NCBI GenBank assembly: GCA_020161835.1
Contig: JAIUNL010000004.1
Span: forward strand, 1 to 64,000
Origin: Bacteroidota bacterium
GTDB taxonomy: Bacteria > Bacteroidota > JABWAT01
Direction: 5' to 3'
DNA: 64,000 bases
The number at the start of each line of letters is the position of its first letter. Position 1 is the first letter of the stretch. Of this stretch, positions 1-9,848 are shown piece by piece. The notes under the pieces were generated by a model. That model saw only the letters and a program-made list of their open reading frames with translations, was not told the DNA's origin and did no database searches. The translations under genes were made by a program, and so were the position numbers.

Positions 1-283
1 CGGATGGAATTGCAGTATCAAGTGTTCCACGGCGTTTGGTTACCGCGAGTGTTCCGCTTGCTACATCATAATAGATTTGATTCGTTCCGGCAGCTTGCCA
101 TGCATAAGCATTCGCTGAATTTCCGATCAGAATCGATTCGTTAACTTTTGCCCGAACATTGGTTGGCACCGCATTGGATGATTCACCGTTATCCAGTTTT
201 GCAACAGCTTTACCTGTGTTGTTACCGGCGTATGCGCTGGCAGCAACGAGCAGAGCTGTTCCAAGCAATAAAGTTTTTTTCAT
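1..283 (-). CDS. T9SS cargo paralogue 1, BNR/propeller N-terminus (partial)
   Basis: This is the 5' end of a gene that runs off the left edge of the window; about 94 residues are visible. The ATG at 283 follows a strong AGGAGG eight bases upstream. Residues 1-19 form a signal peptide ending in SAYA. After KLDNGE the protein is almost identical to the next gene (576-2378): over bases 1-201 only two synonymous substitutions separate this copy from 2096-2296. The signal peptides differ completely. It is therefore the first visible member of the secreted paralogue array, with the propeller-like half (VASGTLAVTKRRG). The C-terminal type cannot be seen. Function unknown; probably an exported surface protein. 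Confidence 0.85.
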   Translation of the reverse strand, partial: MKKTLLLGTALLVAASAYAGNNTGKAVAKLDNGESSNAVPTNVRAKVNESILIGNSANAYAWQAAGTNQIYYDVASGTLAVTKRRGTLDTAIPS

Positions 284-505
284 AAACTTCCTCCTAGTCA
301 TGAGAGTGTTGTGTTGGTTAATTAAAAGCAGGGGAGTACACTGCTTTCGATAATGATAAGCAACTCCTTTTTCAAAATCAATATCTGCCTCGATGAAAAA
401 ACAGGGCAGAAAAAAAGCGCTTCTCTTTTTACCTTTTAAACCATGACTTCAGACGGGTGTGCTTATGAATAAATTTCAATTATATTTTTTATTGTTTCTT
501 TAATG

Positions 506-540
506 GTGTTCCGGTAAAGGATCAACTTTTACCGGAACAC
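506..540 (-). terminator. Stable hairpin after paralogue 2
   Basis: A perfect 13-bp inverted repeat (GTGTTCCGGTAAA and its complement) with a 9-nt loop lies 35 bases past the stop codon of the gene at 576-2378. No clear U-run follows on the minus strand, so it is either a weak terminator or a 3'-end stabilising hairpin. The rest of the 284-575 gap holds no recognisable gene; it must contain the promoter of paralogue 1. Confidence 0.5.
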
Positions 541-575
541 TTATTGGTAGGCTTATGTACAATAATTACAGTACG

Positions 576-2378
576 TTACTTTGTTAGCACAATGTTCATC
601 GAACGGGTAAAACCACTCGCAGACATGCGAACAACATAGGAACCAGAAGTCAGATTTTTTGCATCAAAATTGACTTCCTGTAACCCTGAAGTGGTTGCCT
701 GGTAGACAAAAGAAGATACCTTCTGACCCAAAATATTAAATACTTCAAATGTAATTTTTCCGGATTGTGGTGTTGTAAAACGGAGTTTCGTTGAAGGATT
801 AAACGGATTCGGGTAATTTCCGAGCAATTCAAATTGTTCTGCACGGAAATTATCAGTTACACTTGTTCCGGTAGCATATTCGGCAACATCAAGAGTTGGT
901 CCGTTATAGTAAACGTTTGCAGCGGCAGTACCTGCAGCAGGAGTTCCGCCATACTCAACCCATGAAGTGTGAATCTGGAACTTAGCAGTTCCGGCAACAT
1001 CACCAGCACCTTTAGCAGAAACACGGGGTGCAGCTTGTGAAAAATACTGAACTGCAAGATCGTTATCGTTTGTAGAAATTGGGGTAACAAATGCTTCGCT
1101 GGAAATAGCACGGCCACTTACAAAAACTTCTGTTGAAGTTTCAGGTGCATCTGTTGGATCCCAGTCAAGATATTTCACAAATACATACTTGCCTTCAGCA
1201 TCACGGGCAGCATGAATATCTGCAAGGGTTGTGAGAGCATCAGTTCCGTAATCAAAAGAAAGCAAAGTTATATCTGCAACTTTTTTGATTCCGAGATCAG
1301 TCAGACCAGGAGTTTTTGAATATAATTCATAGATACCCAGGTTGGTAGCTTCTGTTCCGTCAAGATAACCTTGAATGAACATGTGCCAGTTACCGTCTTT
1401 ATCTGTTACCATATCCCACTCATAGGTCCAGCTGTCAATTCCGGCTGAAGCAAAAGCGGCAGCTACGTTAACAAATCCTTCTTCTACAATGGATCCGTTT
1501 TTGAAACGGACTACATAAGGAGCATAATTTTCGTAGCTCAGTCCGTTTGCTACTGCATAGGCTGAATCTGGAAGAATGCTGGCAATATAGGTTCCGTAAT
1601 CACCAAAGAAGTCACCATGGCTAGGATTGCCACCGGCAGAAATTCCACCGAATTCAGCATCTTTCCACAGTTTTACCAATTGATGTGAAGCACCCTTGTT
1701 AGATGATTTCCACAAATAAACGGTATTGGTTGCACCATCAGCAGCACCACCAAAATAGAAAGTTCCGTTCTTTTCATCTACGAAAATTTCGTCAGGTACG
1801 CTATATCCAACTGTATCATTTCCGGCGACATCGTCAATTTCAGCAACGATTTCTACGTCAAGATAAGCGGAAAGAAGGCTGTTGTCTGACAACTTGTTGG
1901 TTGCCATTCCCATTGCCTGAAAACCTGCACCGGCAGGATACAATTCAGCCCACTGGGTGATCATTTCACCGGATGGAAGAATTGCAACGTTCGGGTGACG
2001 GCCAAATACCTGTGCAAGAGTACCGTTAACTTCCAAACCAGCAGACCAGGTTGCACCGGCATCTGTTGACATGTGATTAACAATACGACCTGAACCGGAT
2101 GGAATTGCAGTATCAAGTGTTCCACGGCGTTTGGTTACCGCGAGTGTTCCGCTTGCTACGTCATAATAGATTTGATTCGTTCCGGCAGCTTGCCATGCAT
2201 AAGCATTCGCTGAATTTCCGATCAGAATCGATTCGTTAACTTTTGCCCGGACATTGGTTGGCACCGCATTGGATGATTCACCGTTATCCAGTTTTGGCAA
2301 CATTTTTTTGGGCGGATTTCCGGCGAAAACCAGTCCGGATAAAATGGTAAGAACGAACAGTGGTAACATCTTTTTCAT
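576..2378 (-). CDS. Secreted BNR/Asp-box protein with T9SS sorting domain (paralogue 2)
   Basis: The protein has 600 residues. A signal peptide occupies residues 1-19 (cleaved near VFAG). Residues about 40-510 form the propeller-like half shared with paralogues 1, 3 and 4. They include one clean Asp-box (STDAGATW, residues 104-111) typical of BNR/sialidase-type beta-propellers, and the conserved VKYLDWDPTDAPETSTE segment. I see no full sialidase catalytic set, so enzyme activity is not claimed. The last 80 residues are a T9SS type A sorting domain beginning NYPNPFNPS and ending MNIVLTK. This sorting domain differs from that of paralogues 3-6. It lacks the four beta-type modules found in paralogues 3 and 4, so it is the short form of the array. 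Confidence 0.9.
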   Translation of the reverse strand: MKKMLPLFVLTILSGLVFAGNPPKKMLPKLDNGESSNAVPTNVRAKVNESILIGNSANAYAWQAAGTNQIYYDVASGTLAVTKRRGTLDTAIPSGSGRIVNHMSTDAGATWSAGLEVNGTLAQVFGRHPNVAILPSGEMITQWAELYPAGAGFQAMGMATNKLSDNSLLSAYLDVEIVAEIDDVAGNDTVGYSVPDEIFVDEKNGTFYFGGAADGATNTVYLWKSSNKGASHQLVKLWKDAEFGGISAGGNPSHGDFFGDYGTYIASILPDSAYAVANGLSYENYAPYVVRFKNGSIVEEGFVNVAAAFASAGIDSWTYEWDMVTDKDGNWHMFIQGYLDGTEATNLGIYELYSKTPGLTDLGIKKVADITLLSFDYGTDALTTLADIHAARDAEGKYVFVKYLDWDPTDAPETSTEVFVSGRAISSEAFVTPISTNDNDLAVQYFSQAAPRVSAKGAGDVAGTAKFQIHTSWVEYGGTPAAGTAAANVYYNGPTLDVAEYATGTSVTDNFRAEQFELLGNYPNPFNPSTKLRFTTPQSGKITFEVFNILGQKVSSFVYQATTSGLQEVNFDAKNLTSGSYVVRMSASGFTRSMNIVLTK

Positions 2379-2414
2379 AGGGTTGCCCTATCTGGGTTTA
2401 TTATCAATTTAATA

Positions 2415-2608
2415 CGGAGACGGGTCTGAGACCCTGCATTTTCATTGCGGAGACGGGTCTGAGACCCGTCTCTACGATCACGTTGTTTCCCACTGTGCGT
2501 TTAACACCAAAAACTCCCAACGCTTTGAATTCCTTTGCGTTTTTACCGGCATCTTTGCGATTAACGCATTGTCATGCATGATCGGAGACGCGATGAATCG
2601 CGTCTCTA
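2415..2608. repeat. Composite GAGAC palindrome element, copy 1
   Basis: The element holds a truncated hairpin at 2417-2434, a complete one at 2450-2472 (arms GAGACGGGT / ACCCGTCTC around CTGAG), about 110 bp of spacer, and a third at 2585-2606 (arms GAGACGCGAT / ATCGCGTCTC). The spacer, including AACTCCCAACGCTTTGAATT, recurs at 9659-9848 and 11971-12164. It ends two bases from the stop of paralogue 3, so each copy is a whole intergenic unit copied with the genes. It could also act as a transcription attenuator. Confidence 0.85.
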
Positions 2609-5600
2609 CTATTTTAATAAAATGACCTTGACTGATTCGGTTTTGCTGCCTGATTCCATTCTTACGATATAAATACCCGATGCCAGATCATCGCCACGAA
2701 ATGGAATTTGGTGCGTGCCGGCAGGTTTTATTTCTTCTGAGAGGATGGAAACTTGTCTTCCCAGCAAATCAAAAACTTTCAGACTCACCTTCCCGGCTTG
2801 GGGAATGGAATACGAAATCAAGGTTGCCGGATTGAATGGGTTGGGGTAAGCAGAAAGTGCTATCTGTTGGGGCGTTTCAAGATTTTCAGTTTTAGGGCGT
2901 GTACAAATATAAACTGGGTATCCATTTTTGGCACCCTTGAATCCGATGAAATCCCAATAATTATTTTCATCTATCACATATCTGAGTGGATGAATATCCC
3001 CAAATTGAACGAAAGTTGAATTGGTCGCAATAGGAAACAGGTTAACAACATGGTTGATCCCAATTGCTGCTTCATTATCAAATCCACCAATTCCGAGTTT
3101 AAATTCCTGACTGATTTTAGCACTTGGTGAGAAGGCTAACTCAATTGAATACAGTCCACAACCAAGGCTTTTCATTTTTCTGGGTTCCCCCAATTTATCA
3201 GGATCCCAAGGTTCCCAACCACCGGTTGCGGGTCCGTTTACATAAATACCCAATTCTCTGATGTTTGATGCATCAATAACGGAGGCCTCTCCGCCTGCTG
3301 AATATAATTTTCCATCCAGGTAGGTCGTGTAAAACAACGCAGGCCAAAGGCCGACTTCCAAAGTCAAGGTTGTTTCAACGCCAAGTGAATCCATATTCTT
3401 AAAAAACGGTTGACGGTGTGTTGAAACTGCATCATCTAAAAGATCCTCTGTGTATGCTGTATTTCCTTGCTCCGGCGTAGTGAAATTCCTGAATTTGGGC
3501 GCAGCAGAGCCATACGTAGTATTGTAATTATCAAAGTAAAATTCTTCAAACTCACCTGCTGCATTTTTCTTGTAATACTGATAAAAAACCACCCGGTCAT
3601 GTTCGGTATACAGGCTGTCTACACCTGTACTGCCAGTAAAAAGTGTGCCTGCAAATGGCGTTACCAATTTCACATCAACTGTTTTCATTGCTGTTCCAAG
3701 AAAACCAATACGGGCAATCAGGGTATCAGTTGATTTATCAAAACCATTGGTATTGATTGCTTTTAACATATCCACTTCAAAATTTACAGCGAAAGGTCTA
3801 ACACCCGGCTCAGGGCAACCGAAACACTCATCATACCCATCAAACCACTTCCAGTAAAGGGTTGTATCTCCTGAAAGGTTAAAAGTTCGATCAGAAATTG
3901 ATTCCCAGTTTGTAGTTGTTCCCTTACCCCACACAAACTTGTACTTCTGCTCCCCTGCCGATGATTTGGGAATCAGAATAGTTTTGCTGAAGAAATATTT
4001 TTCCGCTTCAAAAGGAGATGGTCCGATATCATCATGACGAACTTCAGGTTTCAGGGTGTCTGCTGCTGACCAGCCATTGAATGAACCCCGAACGGTAACG
4101 ACATTCTGAGTTGGTTTAAAGGGATAAATAGCCTGCATATTAACTCTGAAATGAACTGCAAATACATCCGATGCTCCATTTTTAGCAAGTTCAAGCGGAT
4201 TCCAGTCATCACCTCGGGTAATACTTGCCCCAGTAAAAGGGTCAGTGTAGGTTTCTTTCAATCCGGTTGTATAATAGGTAATTGTTGTGTCTTCCGTAAT
4301 GTCAAACGGATAAATTGTGTGACGCTCCCAGCCCGTTCCGGTTTTGGTTTGGGTTACAATTTTGAAACTACCTCCCACATTTCCGGTGTGTACGGTTTTT
4401 TCTGCCATCCAGTAGTCTCCCCCAATGTTGGTAAACTTAATGCCCTTATCAAATGACCAGTCACCACCAAAGGCGCTGCCACGAATTGAAACTGAAGAAC
4501 CGGCAGATAAAGTATCCTGAACAAACGCCGTGTTAACCTTGAAGGTGACGGTGGCAGAATCACCATCCAGGTAATAGACTGGCACATCGAGTTTAGGTCC
4601 GGAGTAATAAAGATTGGCGGGTGAAATTCCGGAAGCAGGATTTCCGCCAAATTCGACCCAGGAGGAATGGATTTGAAATTTTCTGGTTCCCGGAGAATCA
4701 CCAAAGCCCAATGACGAAACACGTGGAGCAGCCTGGGTGAAGAACTGGTTTACAAAATCGTTATCATTTACTGCTAAAGGCAAGACAAAATTTTCGCTTG
4801 AAATTGCACGACCAGAAACATACATTTCTGTTGAGGTTTTGGGGGGATAATCGGTCGGATCCCAATCCAGATATTTTACAAAAACATACTTTCCTTCTGA
4901 ATCCCGGGCGGCGTGAATATCTGCAGCTCCATACAGATCGTTCAAACCATCAATTTCACATTCAACCAAGGTAATTTCTGCAACTTTCTTGCTTTTAATA
5001 TTGGTCAAACCGGGTTCATTTGACCAAATTTCATAGATACCAACGTTTGTTTTGGTGTCACCCGTTTTATACCCATGAATGAACATGTGCCAGTTACCGT
5101 CTTTATCAGTAACCATATCCCACTCATAGGTCCAGCTATCAATTCCGAGAGAAGTAAAAATTTCACCAAGGTCAAGAAATCCTTCATCTACGATGGAACC
5201 ATTCTGAATTTGGACCAGGTAGGGAGCCCAAACATTTGGTGTTAATCCGTTTGCAACGGCCCATGCTGAATCAGGTAATACCTGAGCAATGAAATAACCA
5301 AAATCACCAAAAAAGTCACCATGAGTTGTACTGACGTCTGCAATTTGGCCGCCGTCATTCACATTTTTCCAGAGCTTGACCAGTTGATGGGATTGACCTT
5401 TATTGGCAGATTTGAAAAGAAACAAGGTATTTGGATAATTGACTGCGGTGCCGGAAAAATAAAATTCATTATTTTTTTCATCTACAAAAAGTTCATTCTG
5501 AACCTCATAAATCGCTTCATCAACTCCAGGATTTTCATCGATTTCAGCTGAAAGCGTACTGTCAAGATAAGCCGAAATCAAAGTTCCATCAGACAGTTTG

Positions 5601-6079
5601 GTTGAAGCAACTCCCAAAATCCCAAACATGGCTCCGTTATAAATGTCATTCCATAGCGTGATCAACTCGCCTGTTGGAAGAACAGCCACATTCGGATGTC
5701 TTCCATTTTGGTGTGGAAGTGTTGCATTTATATGGTTTCCTGCACTCCATGTGTCACCCCTATCCAACGATTGATGGGTAACGATCTGACCAGAACCGAT
5801 AGGAATTGCAGTATCAAGAGATCCCCTTCTTTTTACCACTGCGATTGTACCACTGGCAACATCGTAATAAATTTGATTTGTACCTGATGCCTGCCAGGCA
5901 ATTGAATTGACCGAATTTCCGATCAGAATCGATTCGTTAACTTTTGCCCGGATCGGGGTTGTCACGACATCAGATAATTCCCCATTGTCCAATTTTGGTA
6001 ACATTTTTTTTGGCGGATTTCCGGCGAAAACCAAACCGGGTAGAACTGTTAGAACGAACAGGGATAGCATCTTTTTCAT
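2609..6079 (-). CDS. Large secreted chimera: propeller half plus beta modules, T9SS tail (paralogue 3)
   Basis: The protein has 1156 residues with a signal peptide (1-19, VFAG). Residues about 40-530 match paralogue 2, with an Asp-box SLDRGDTW. From the motif GDSATVTFKVNTAFVQDTL onward it matches paralogues 5 and 6 instead. This second half holds about four consecutive modules of about 130 residues, each opening with a strand like FKVNT, FRVNM, FEVDM or TLEVG. The second module contains VTVRGSFNGWSAADTLKP, which resembles CBM48/AMPK-beta-type E-set domains (inference from motif only). The C-terminus is the other T9SS sorting domain (AYPNPFNPATLISYS to ESVKVILLK). The gene appears to be a fusion of the two families in the array. 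Its ligand is unknown. Confidence 0.9.
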   Translation of the reverse strand: MKKMLSLFVLTVLPGLVFAGNPPKKMLPKLDNGELSDVVTTPIRAKVNESILIGNSVNSIAWQASGTNQIYYDVASGTIAVVKRRGSLDTAIPIGSGQIVTHQSLDRGDTWSAGNHINATLPHQNGRHPNVAVLPTGELITLWNDIYNGAMFGILGVASTKLSDGTLISAYLDSTLSAEIDENPGVDEAIYEVQNELFVDEKNNEFYFSGTAVNYPNTLFLFKSANKGQSHQLVKLWKNVNDGGQIADVSTTHGDFFGDFGYFIAQVLPDSAWAVANGLTPNVWAPYLVQIQNGSIVDEGFLDLGEIFTSLGIDSWTYEWDMVTDKDGNWHMFIHGYKTGDTKTNVGIYEIWSNEPGLTNIKSKKVAEITLVECEIDGLNDLYGAADIHAARDSEGKYVFVKYLDWDPTDYPPKTSTEMYVSGRAISSENFVLPLAVNDNDFVNQFFTQAAPRVSSLGFGDSPGTRKFQIHSSWVEFGGNPASGISPANLYYSGPKLDVPVYYLDGDSATVTFKVNTAFVQDTLSAGSSVSIRGSAFGGDWSFDKGIKFTNIGGDYWMAEKTVHTGNVGGSFKIVTQTKTGTGWERHTIYPFDITEDTTITYYTTGLKETYTDPFTGASITRGDDWNPLELAKNGASDVFAVHFRVNMQAIYPFKPTQNVVTVRGSFNGWSAADTLKPEVRHDDIGPSPFEAEKYFFSKTILIPKSSAGEQKYKFVWGKGTTTNWESISDRTFNLSGDTTLYWKWFDGYDECFGCPEPGVRPFAVNFEVDMLKAINTNGFDKSTDTLIARIGFLGTAMKTVDVKLVTPFAGTLFTGSTGVDSLYTEHDRVVFYQYYKKNAAGEFEEFYFDNYNTTYGSAAPKFRNFTTPEQGNTAYTEDLLDDAVSTHRQPFFKNMDSLGVETTLTLEVGLWPALFYTTYLDGKLYSAGGEASVIDASNIRELGIYVNGPATGGWEPWDPDKLGEPRKMKSLGCGLYSIELAFSPSAKISQEFKLGIGGFDNEAAIGINHVVNLFPIATNSTFVQFGDIHPLRYVIDENNYWDFIGFKGAKNGYPVYICTRPKTENLETPQQIALSAYPNPFNPATLISYSIPQAGKVSLKVFDLLGRQVSILSEEIKPAGTHQIPFRGDDLASGIYIVRMESGSKTESVKVILLK

Positions 6080-6115
6080 GGGGCACCTTTTTGGGTTTAA
6101 TATCGATTTAATACG

Positions 6116-6138
6116 GAGACCGGTCTGAGACCCGTCTC
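6116..6138. repeat. Single GAGAC palindrome
   Basis: One imperfect copy of the hairpin (GAGACCGGT / ACCCGTCTC) fills the 61-bp gap between paralogues 4 and 3, three bases from the stop codon. The flanking bases (CTATTTTAATAAAATGACC) are identical to those at the other copies. Confidence 0.8.
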
Positions 6139-6140
6139 AC

Positions 6141-9100
6141 CTATTTTAATAAAATGACCTTGACTGATTCGGTTTTGCTGCCTGATTCCATTCTGACGAT
6201 ATAAATACCTGATGCCAGATCATCGCCACGAAATGGGATCTGATGCATTCCGGCAGGTTTTATTTCATCTGTGAGGATGGCAACCTGTCTTCCCAGCAAA
6301 TCAAACACTTTCAGACTCACTTTCCCGGCTTGGGGAATGGAATAGGAGATCAAGGTTGCCGGATTGAACGGGTTAGGGTAGGCCGAGATTGAGTATTTGT
6401 CTGGAAGCTGCCCACTTTCAACATGGGGCACAATACATGGATATCCATTTCTAAAACACCAGAAATTCGGAAAATCCCAATAATTATTTTCATCCATCCA
6501 ATACCTAGAAGGCTGAATTTGACCAAACTGAACACTTGTGCTATTGGTTGAACTTGGAAATAAATTTGCGATATGGTATTTTCCAAGGCCTGCTTCATTA
6601 TCTGCTCCACCAATACTTAACTTAAATTCCTGACTTACTGTTGCATCAGGAGTGTACTGGATATCAATAGTCCATTGCCCTTTTCCATTATTTTTTAATT
6701 TCCTGGATTCTCCCAGGCTATCTGCATTCCAGGGTTTCCATCCACCTACAGCAGGGCCATTAATATAAACCGGCAAGCTTCTGATATTTTCAGAATCAAC
6801 AACCAATGGTCCTCCCTGGATGTCAGAAAGGGTTCCTCCAAGCGACTCAGTATAAAACAACGCTGGCCGGAGATCGACATTTAATGTAAATAAGGTTGAA
6901 TCCCCTAATTTGCTCATATTCTTAAAAAACGGTTGCCGGTGTGTTGAAAATTCATCCTCTAAAAAATCTTGGGTGTAAACTGTATTCCCATGCTCCGGAA
7001 TTGTGAGTTTGCGGAATTTGGGTGCTGCAGATTGAGGTTCAGTATTGTAATAATCAAAGTAAAATTCTTCAAATTCACCATCTGCATTTTTTTTGTAATA
7101 CTGATAAAATACAACAGAACCAGGTTTTGCATATAGACTGTCAACTCCAGTTTCCCCGGAAAAAGAGGTTGAAAAAATCGGAGCCTTCAATTTTGCATCA
7201 ACAGTTTTTGAACCCGAACCAAGAAATCCAAACCTGGCAATCAGGGTATCGGTTGATTTGTTAAATCCATTGGTATTGATTGCTTTTTCCATATAAACTT
7301 CGGCCTTTATTTTATATGGAAAACCTTCAATTGATGGATCCACTATCCACCCCCCATCAAACCATTTCATGTAAAGAGTTGTATCTCCAGAAAGCATGAA
7401 AACTCTGTCAGAACTCGACTCCCAATTCGTTTCGGTTGCATTACTGTAAACAAACTTGTATTTAATTTCCCCGGCGAAATCTTTGGGAATCAGTACAGTT
7501 TTACTGTAGTAATGTTCGGCTTCATACGTGGCCAATCCGCAACACATATCATCATGTCGGATTTCAGGTTTTAAGGTATCTGAAGCAGACCAGCCGTTAA
7601 ATGAACCCCGAACTGTTACCACATCGGACTTAGAGTTAAATTTGTCCAGTGAGGATTCATCCTGCATATTCACACGAAAATGAACGGCATAAACATCATT
7701 GTCGCCATTTTTGGCTAGTTCTAGCGGATTCCAGTTATCACCGCGGGTGATTTCAGCTCCGGTGATCGGGTCATTATAGATCTCCTTCAAACCGGTTGTA
7801 AAATAAATCAGCGTTGTGTCGCCGGTAATTTCAAATTCACCAATTGAATGTCGATCCCGACCGGTTCCGCTTGCGGTAACTGTAAAAATTTTAAACATAC
7901 CACCAGAAGATCCAATATATACTTTTTTCTCTGCCTCCCAGTAATCACCGCCCACGTTTTTCAATTCGATTCCTTTTTCAAGAGACCAGTCACCACCAAA
8001 AGCCTTACCACGAATAGAAACTGAAGATGCTGCAGAAAGGGTATCCTGCACAAAGGCAGTATTGACCTTGAAGATCAAAGTTGCAGAATCACCGGGATTT
8101 ATATATTCTTCCAAATCCAGTTTGGGTCCGACATAATAAAGATTTGCAGGGGAAGTTCCGGAAGCAGGATTTCCGCCAAACCCGACCCAGGAAGAATGGA
8201 TTTGAAATTTCCTGGTTCCCGGGGAATCACCAATACCTAATGAGGATACCCTGGGTGCGGCCTGGGTGAAATTTTGTATAGCCAGATCATTGTTATTTAC
8301 TGCAATCGGGCTAACAAATGACTCGCTGGAAATTGCACGGCCTGAAACGAACATTTCTGTTGAGGTTTCTGGAGCATCGGTCGGATCCCAGTCCAGATAT
8401 TTCACAAATACATATTTCCCTTCAGCATCACGTGCAGCATGAATCTCTGCAGTTCCGTCCAGGCTGTTTGCAGCATCAATTACACGGTTACCCAACGTTA
8501 TATCTGCAACCTTCTTTGCGCTGATATAGGTTAGCCCTGGCGTTCTTGAATAAATTTCATAAATACCAATATTACTTATTTGTTCACCGTCTTTATATCC
8601 CTGAATGAACAGGTGCCAGTTCCCTTTTTTATCGGTAACCATATCCCATTCCCCGGTCCAGGTATCAATTCCCAGTGTGGAAAATAAACCGGACAAATCA
8701 AAAAATCCTTCTTCAACAATAAAACCATATTTAAACCGGACGAAATAAGGTGAATACTTGAATTGATCCATTTGGTTTTGTGCAGCAGTGGCAGAATCTG
8801 GCATCATACTGATGATATAAGTACCATAATCGCCACAAAAATCTCCATGTGAGTTATTGACCCCGGCAGAAATTCCACCGAACATAGAGTCTTTCCACAA
8901 TTTTACCAGTTTGGGAGAAGCAACATTTTCTGATGATTTCCACAAATAAACCGTGTTGGTTGCATTGTCGGCAGCACCGCCAAAGTAAAAGGTTCCGTTC
9001 TTTTCATCAACGAAAATTTCATCAGGAACACCATAACCAACGGTATCATTTCCTGCGATATCATCGATTTCAGCGATGAGTTCTACATGCAGATTAGCAG

Positions 9101-9623
9101 CAGTTACTACGCTGCCATCAGACACCTTGTTAACTGCAAGACCAATAGCCTGAAAATCGGCTCCCATTGGATAAAGCTCTGCCCATTGAGTGATGAGCCT
9201 ACCCTTTGTAAGAATGGCAATATTGGGGTGACGACCGTAAACCTGTGGAGCAAGATTTCCGTTGATCTCGAACCCTTCACTCCAGCTTTGGCCAGCTCCC
9301 TGATCAGTCGCCTTTTGAACGACAATACGACCTGAACCGGCAGGAATTTGAGTGTCAAGGGAACCCCTTCGCTTAACAATTGCCAAAGTTGAACTGGCGA
9401 CATCATAATAAATCTGGTTCGTTCCGGGAGCCTGCCACGCATAGGCATTGGCAGCATTTCCGACAAAAACGGAGGATTCATTGATTTTTGCCGGGCTTCG
9501 GAATGTTGTCATTTCTGACTTTTCGTCCTTATCGAGCTTTGCAGTCATTTTTTTGGGCGGATTTCCGGCCAGAACCAACCCTGACAGGACAGTTAGAGCA
9601 AGTAACAGTGTCATCTTTTTCAT
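6141..9623 (-). CDS. Large secreted chimera with T9SS tail (paralogue 4)
   Basis: The protein has 1160 residues from the ATG at 9623, which follows AGGA and opens the signal peptide MKKMTLLLALTVLSGLVLAG. An in-frame upstream ATG at 9740 would add 39 residues translated from repeat DNA, so I reject it. The architecture equals paralogue 3: a propeller-like half (with the degenerate Asp-box TDQGAGQSW), a junction at GDSATLIFKVNTAFVQDTL, about four beta-type modules, and the sorting domain AYPNPFNPATLISYS to ESVKVILLK. The sorting-domain DNA is nearly identical to that of paralogues 3, 5 and 6, suggesting recent duplication or gene conversion. It is an exported, probably surface-attached protein of unknown ligand. 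Confidence 0.9.
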   Translation of the reverse strand: MKKMTLLLALTVLSGLVLAGNPPKKMTAKLDKDEKSEMTTFRSPAKINESSVFVGNAANAYAWQAPGTNQIYYDVASSTLAIVKRRGSLDTQIPAGSGRIVVQKATDQGAGQSWSEGFEINGNLAPQVYGRHPNIAILTKGRLITQWAELYPMGADFQAIGLAVNKVSDGSVVTAANLHVELIAEIDDIAGNDTVGYGVPDEIFVDEKNGTFYFGGAADNATNTVYLWKSSENVASPKLVKLWKDSMFGGISAGVNNSHGDFCGDYGTYIISMMPDSATAAQNQMDQFKYSPYFVRFKYGFIVEEGFFDLSGLFSTLGIDTWTGEWDMVTDKKGNWHLFIQGYKDGEQISNIGIYEIYSRTPGLTYISAKKVADITLGNRVIDAANSLDGTAEIHAARDAEGKYVFVKYLDWDPTDAPETSTEMFVSGRAISSESFVSPIAVNNNDLAIQNFTQAAPRVSSLGIGDSPGTRKFQIHSSWVGFGGNPASGTSPANLYYVGPKLDLEEYINPGDSATLIFKVNTAFVQDTLSAASSVSIRGKAFGGDWSLEKGIELKNVGGDYWEAEKKVYIGSSGGMFKIFTVTASGTGRDRHSIGEFEITGDTTLIYFTTGLKEIYNDPITGAEITRGDNWNPLELAKNGDNDVYAVHFRVNMQDESSLDKFNSKSDVVTVRGSFNGWSASDTLKPEIRHDDMCCGLATYEAEHYYSKTVLIPKDFAGEIKYKFVYSNATETNWESSSDRVFMLSGDTTLYMKWFDGGWIVDPSIEGFPYKIKAEVYMEKAINTNGFNKSTDTLIARFGFLGSGSKTVDAKLKAPIFSTSFSGETGVDSLYAKPGSVVFYQYYKKNADGEFEEFYFDYYNTEPQSAAPKFRKLTIPEHGNTVYTQDFLEDEFSTHRQPFFKNMSKLGDSTLFTLNVDLRPALFYTESLGGTLSDIQGGPLVVDSENIRSLPVYINGPAVGGWKPWNADSLGESRKLKNNGKGQWTIDIQYTPDATVSQEFKLSIGGADNEAGLGKYHIANLFPSSTNSTSVQFGQIQPSRYWMDENNYWDFPNFWCFRNGYPCIVPHVESGQLPDKYSISAYPNPFNPATLISYSIPQAGKVSLKVFDLLGRQVAILTDEIKPAGMHQIPFRGDDLASGIYIVRMESGSKTESVKVILLK

Positions 9624-9658
9624 GGGACAATCCTTTTTGGATTTAAAAATTTCAAACT

Positions 9659-9848
9659 GAGACGGGTCTGAGACCCTGCATTTAATTTCGGAGACGCGAT
9701 GAATCGCGTCTCTACGATTACGTTTTTTCCCACCGTGCATTTAACCCCAAAAACTCCCACCGCTTTGAATTCCTTTGCGTTTTACTGGCGTCCTGGCGAT
9801 TAACGCATTTTCCTGCATGATGGGAGACGGGTCTGAGACCCGTCTCTA
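9659..9848. repeat. Composite GAGAC palindrome element, copy 2
   Basis: It has the same order as 2415-2608: a half hairpin near 9659-9678, a full GAGACGCGAT-type hairpin at 9691-9712, the shared spacer, and a GAGACGGGT-type hairpin at 9824-9846 that touches the stop codon of paralogue 5. The whole gap between paralogues 5 and 4 is this element plus the ribosome-binding region of paralogue 4. Confidence 0.85.

Noticed and set aside
576..9623. True sialidase activity of the propeller halves
   Set aside because: Only one clear Asp-box per protein and no recognisable Arg triad, Tyr/Glu pair; only a fold-level similarity is supported.
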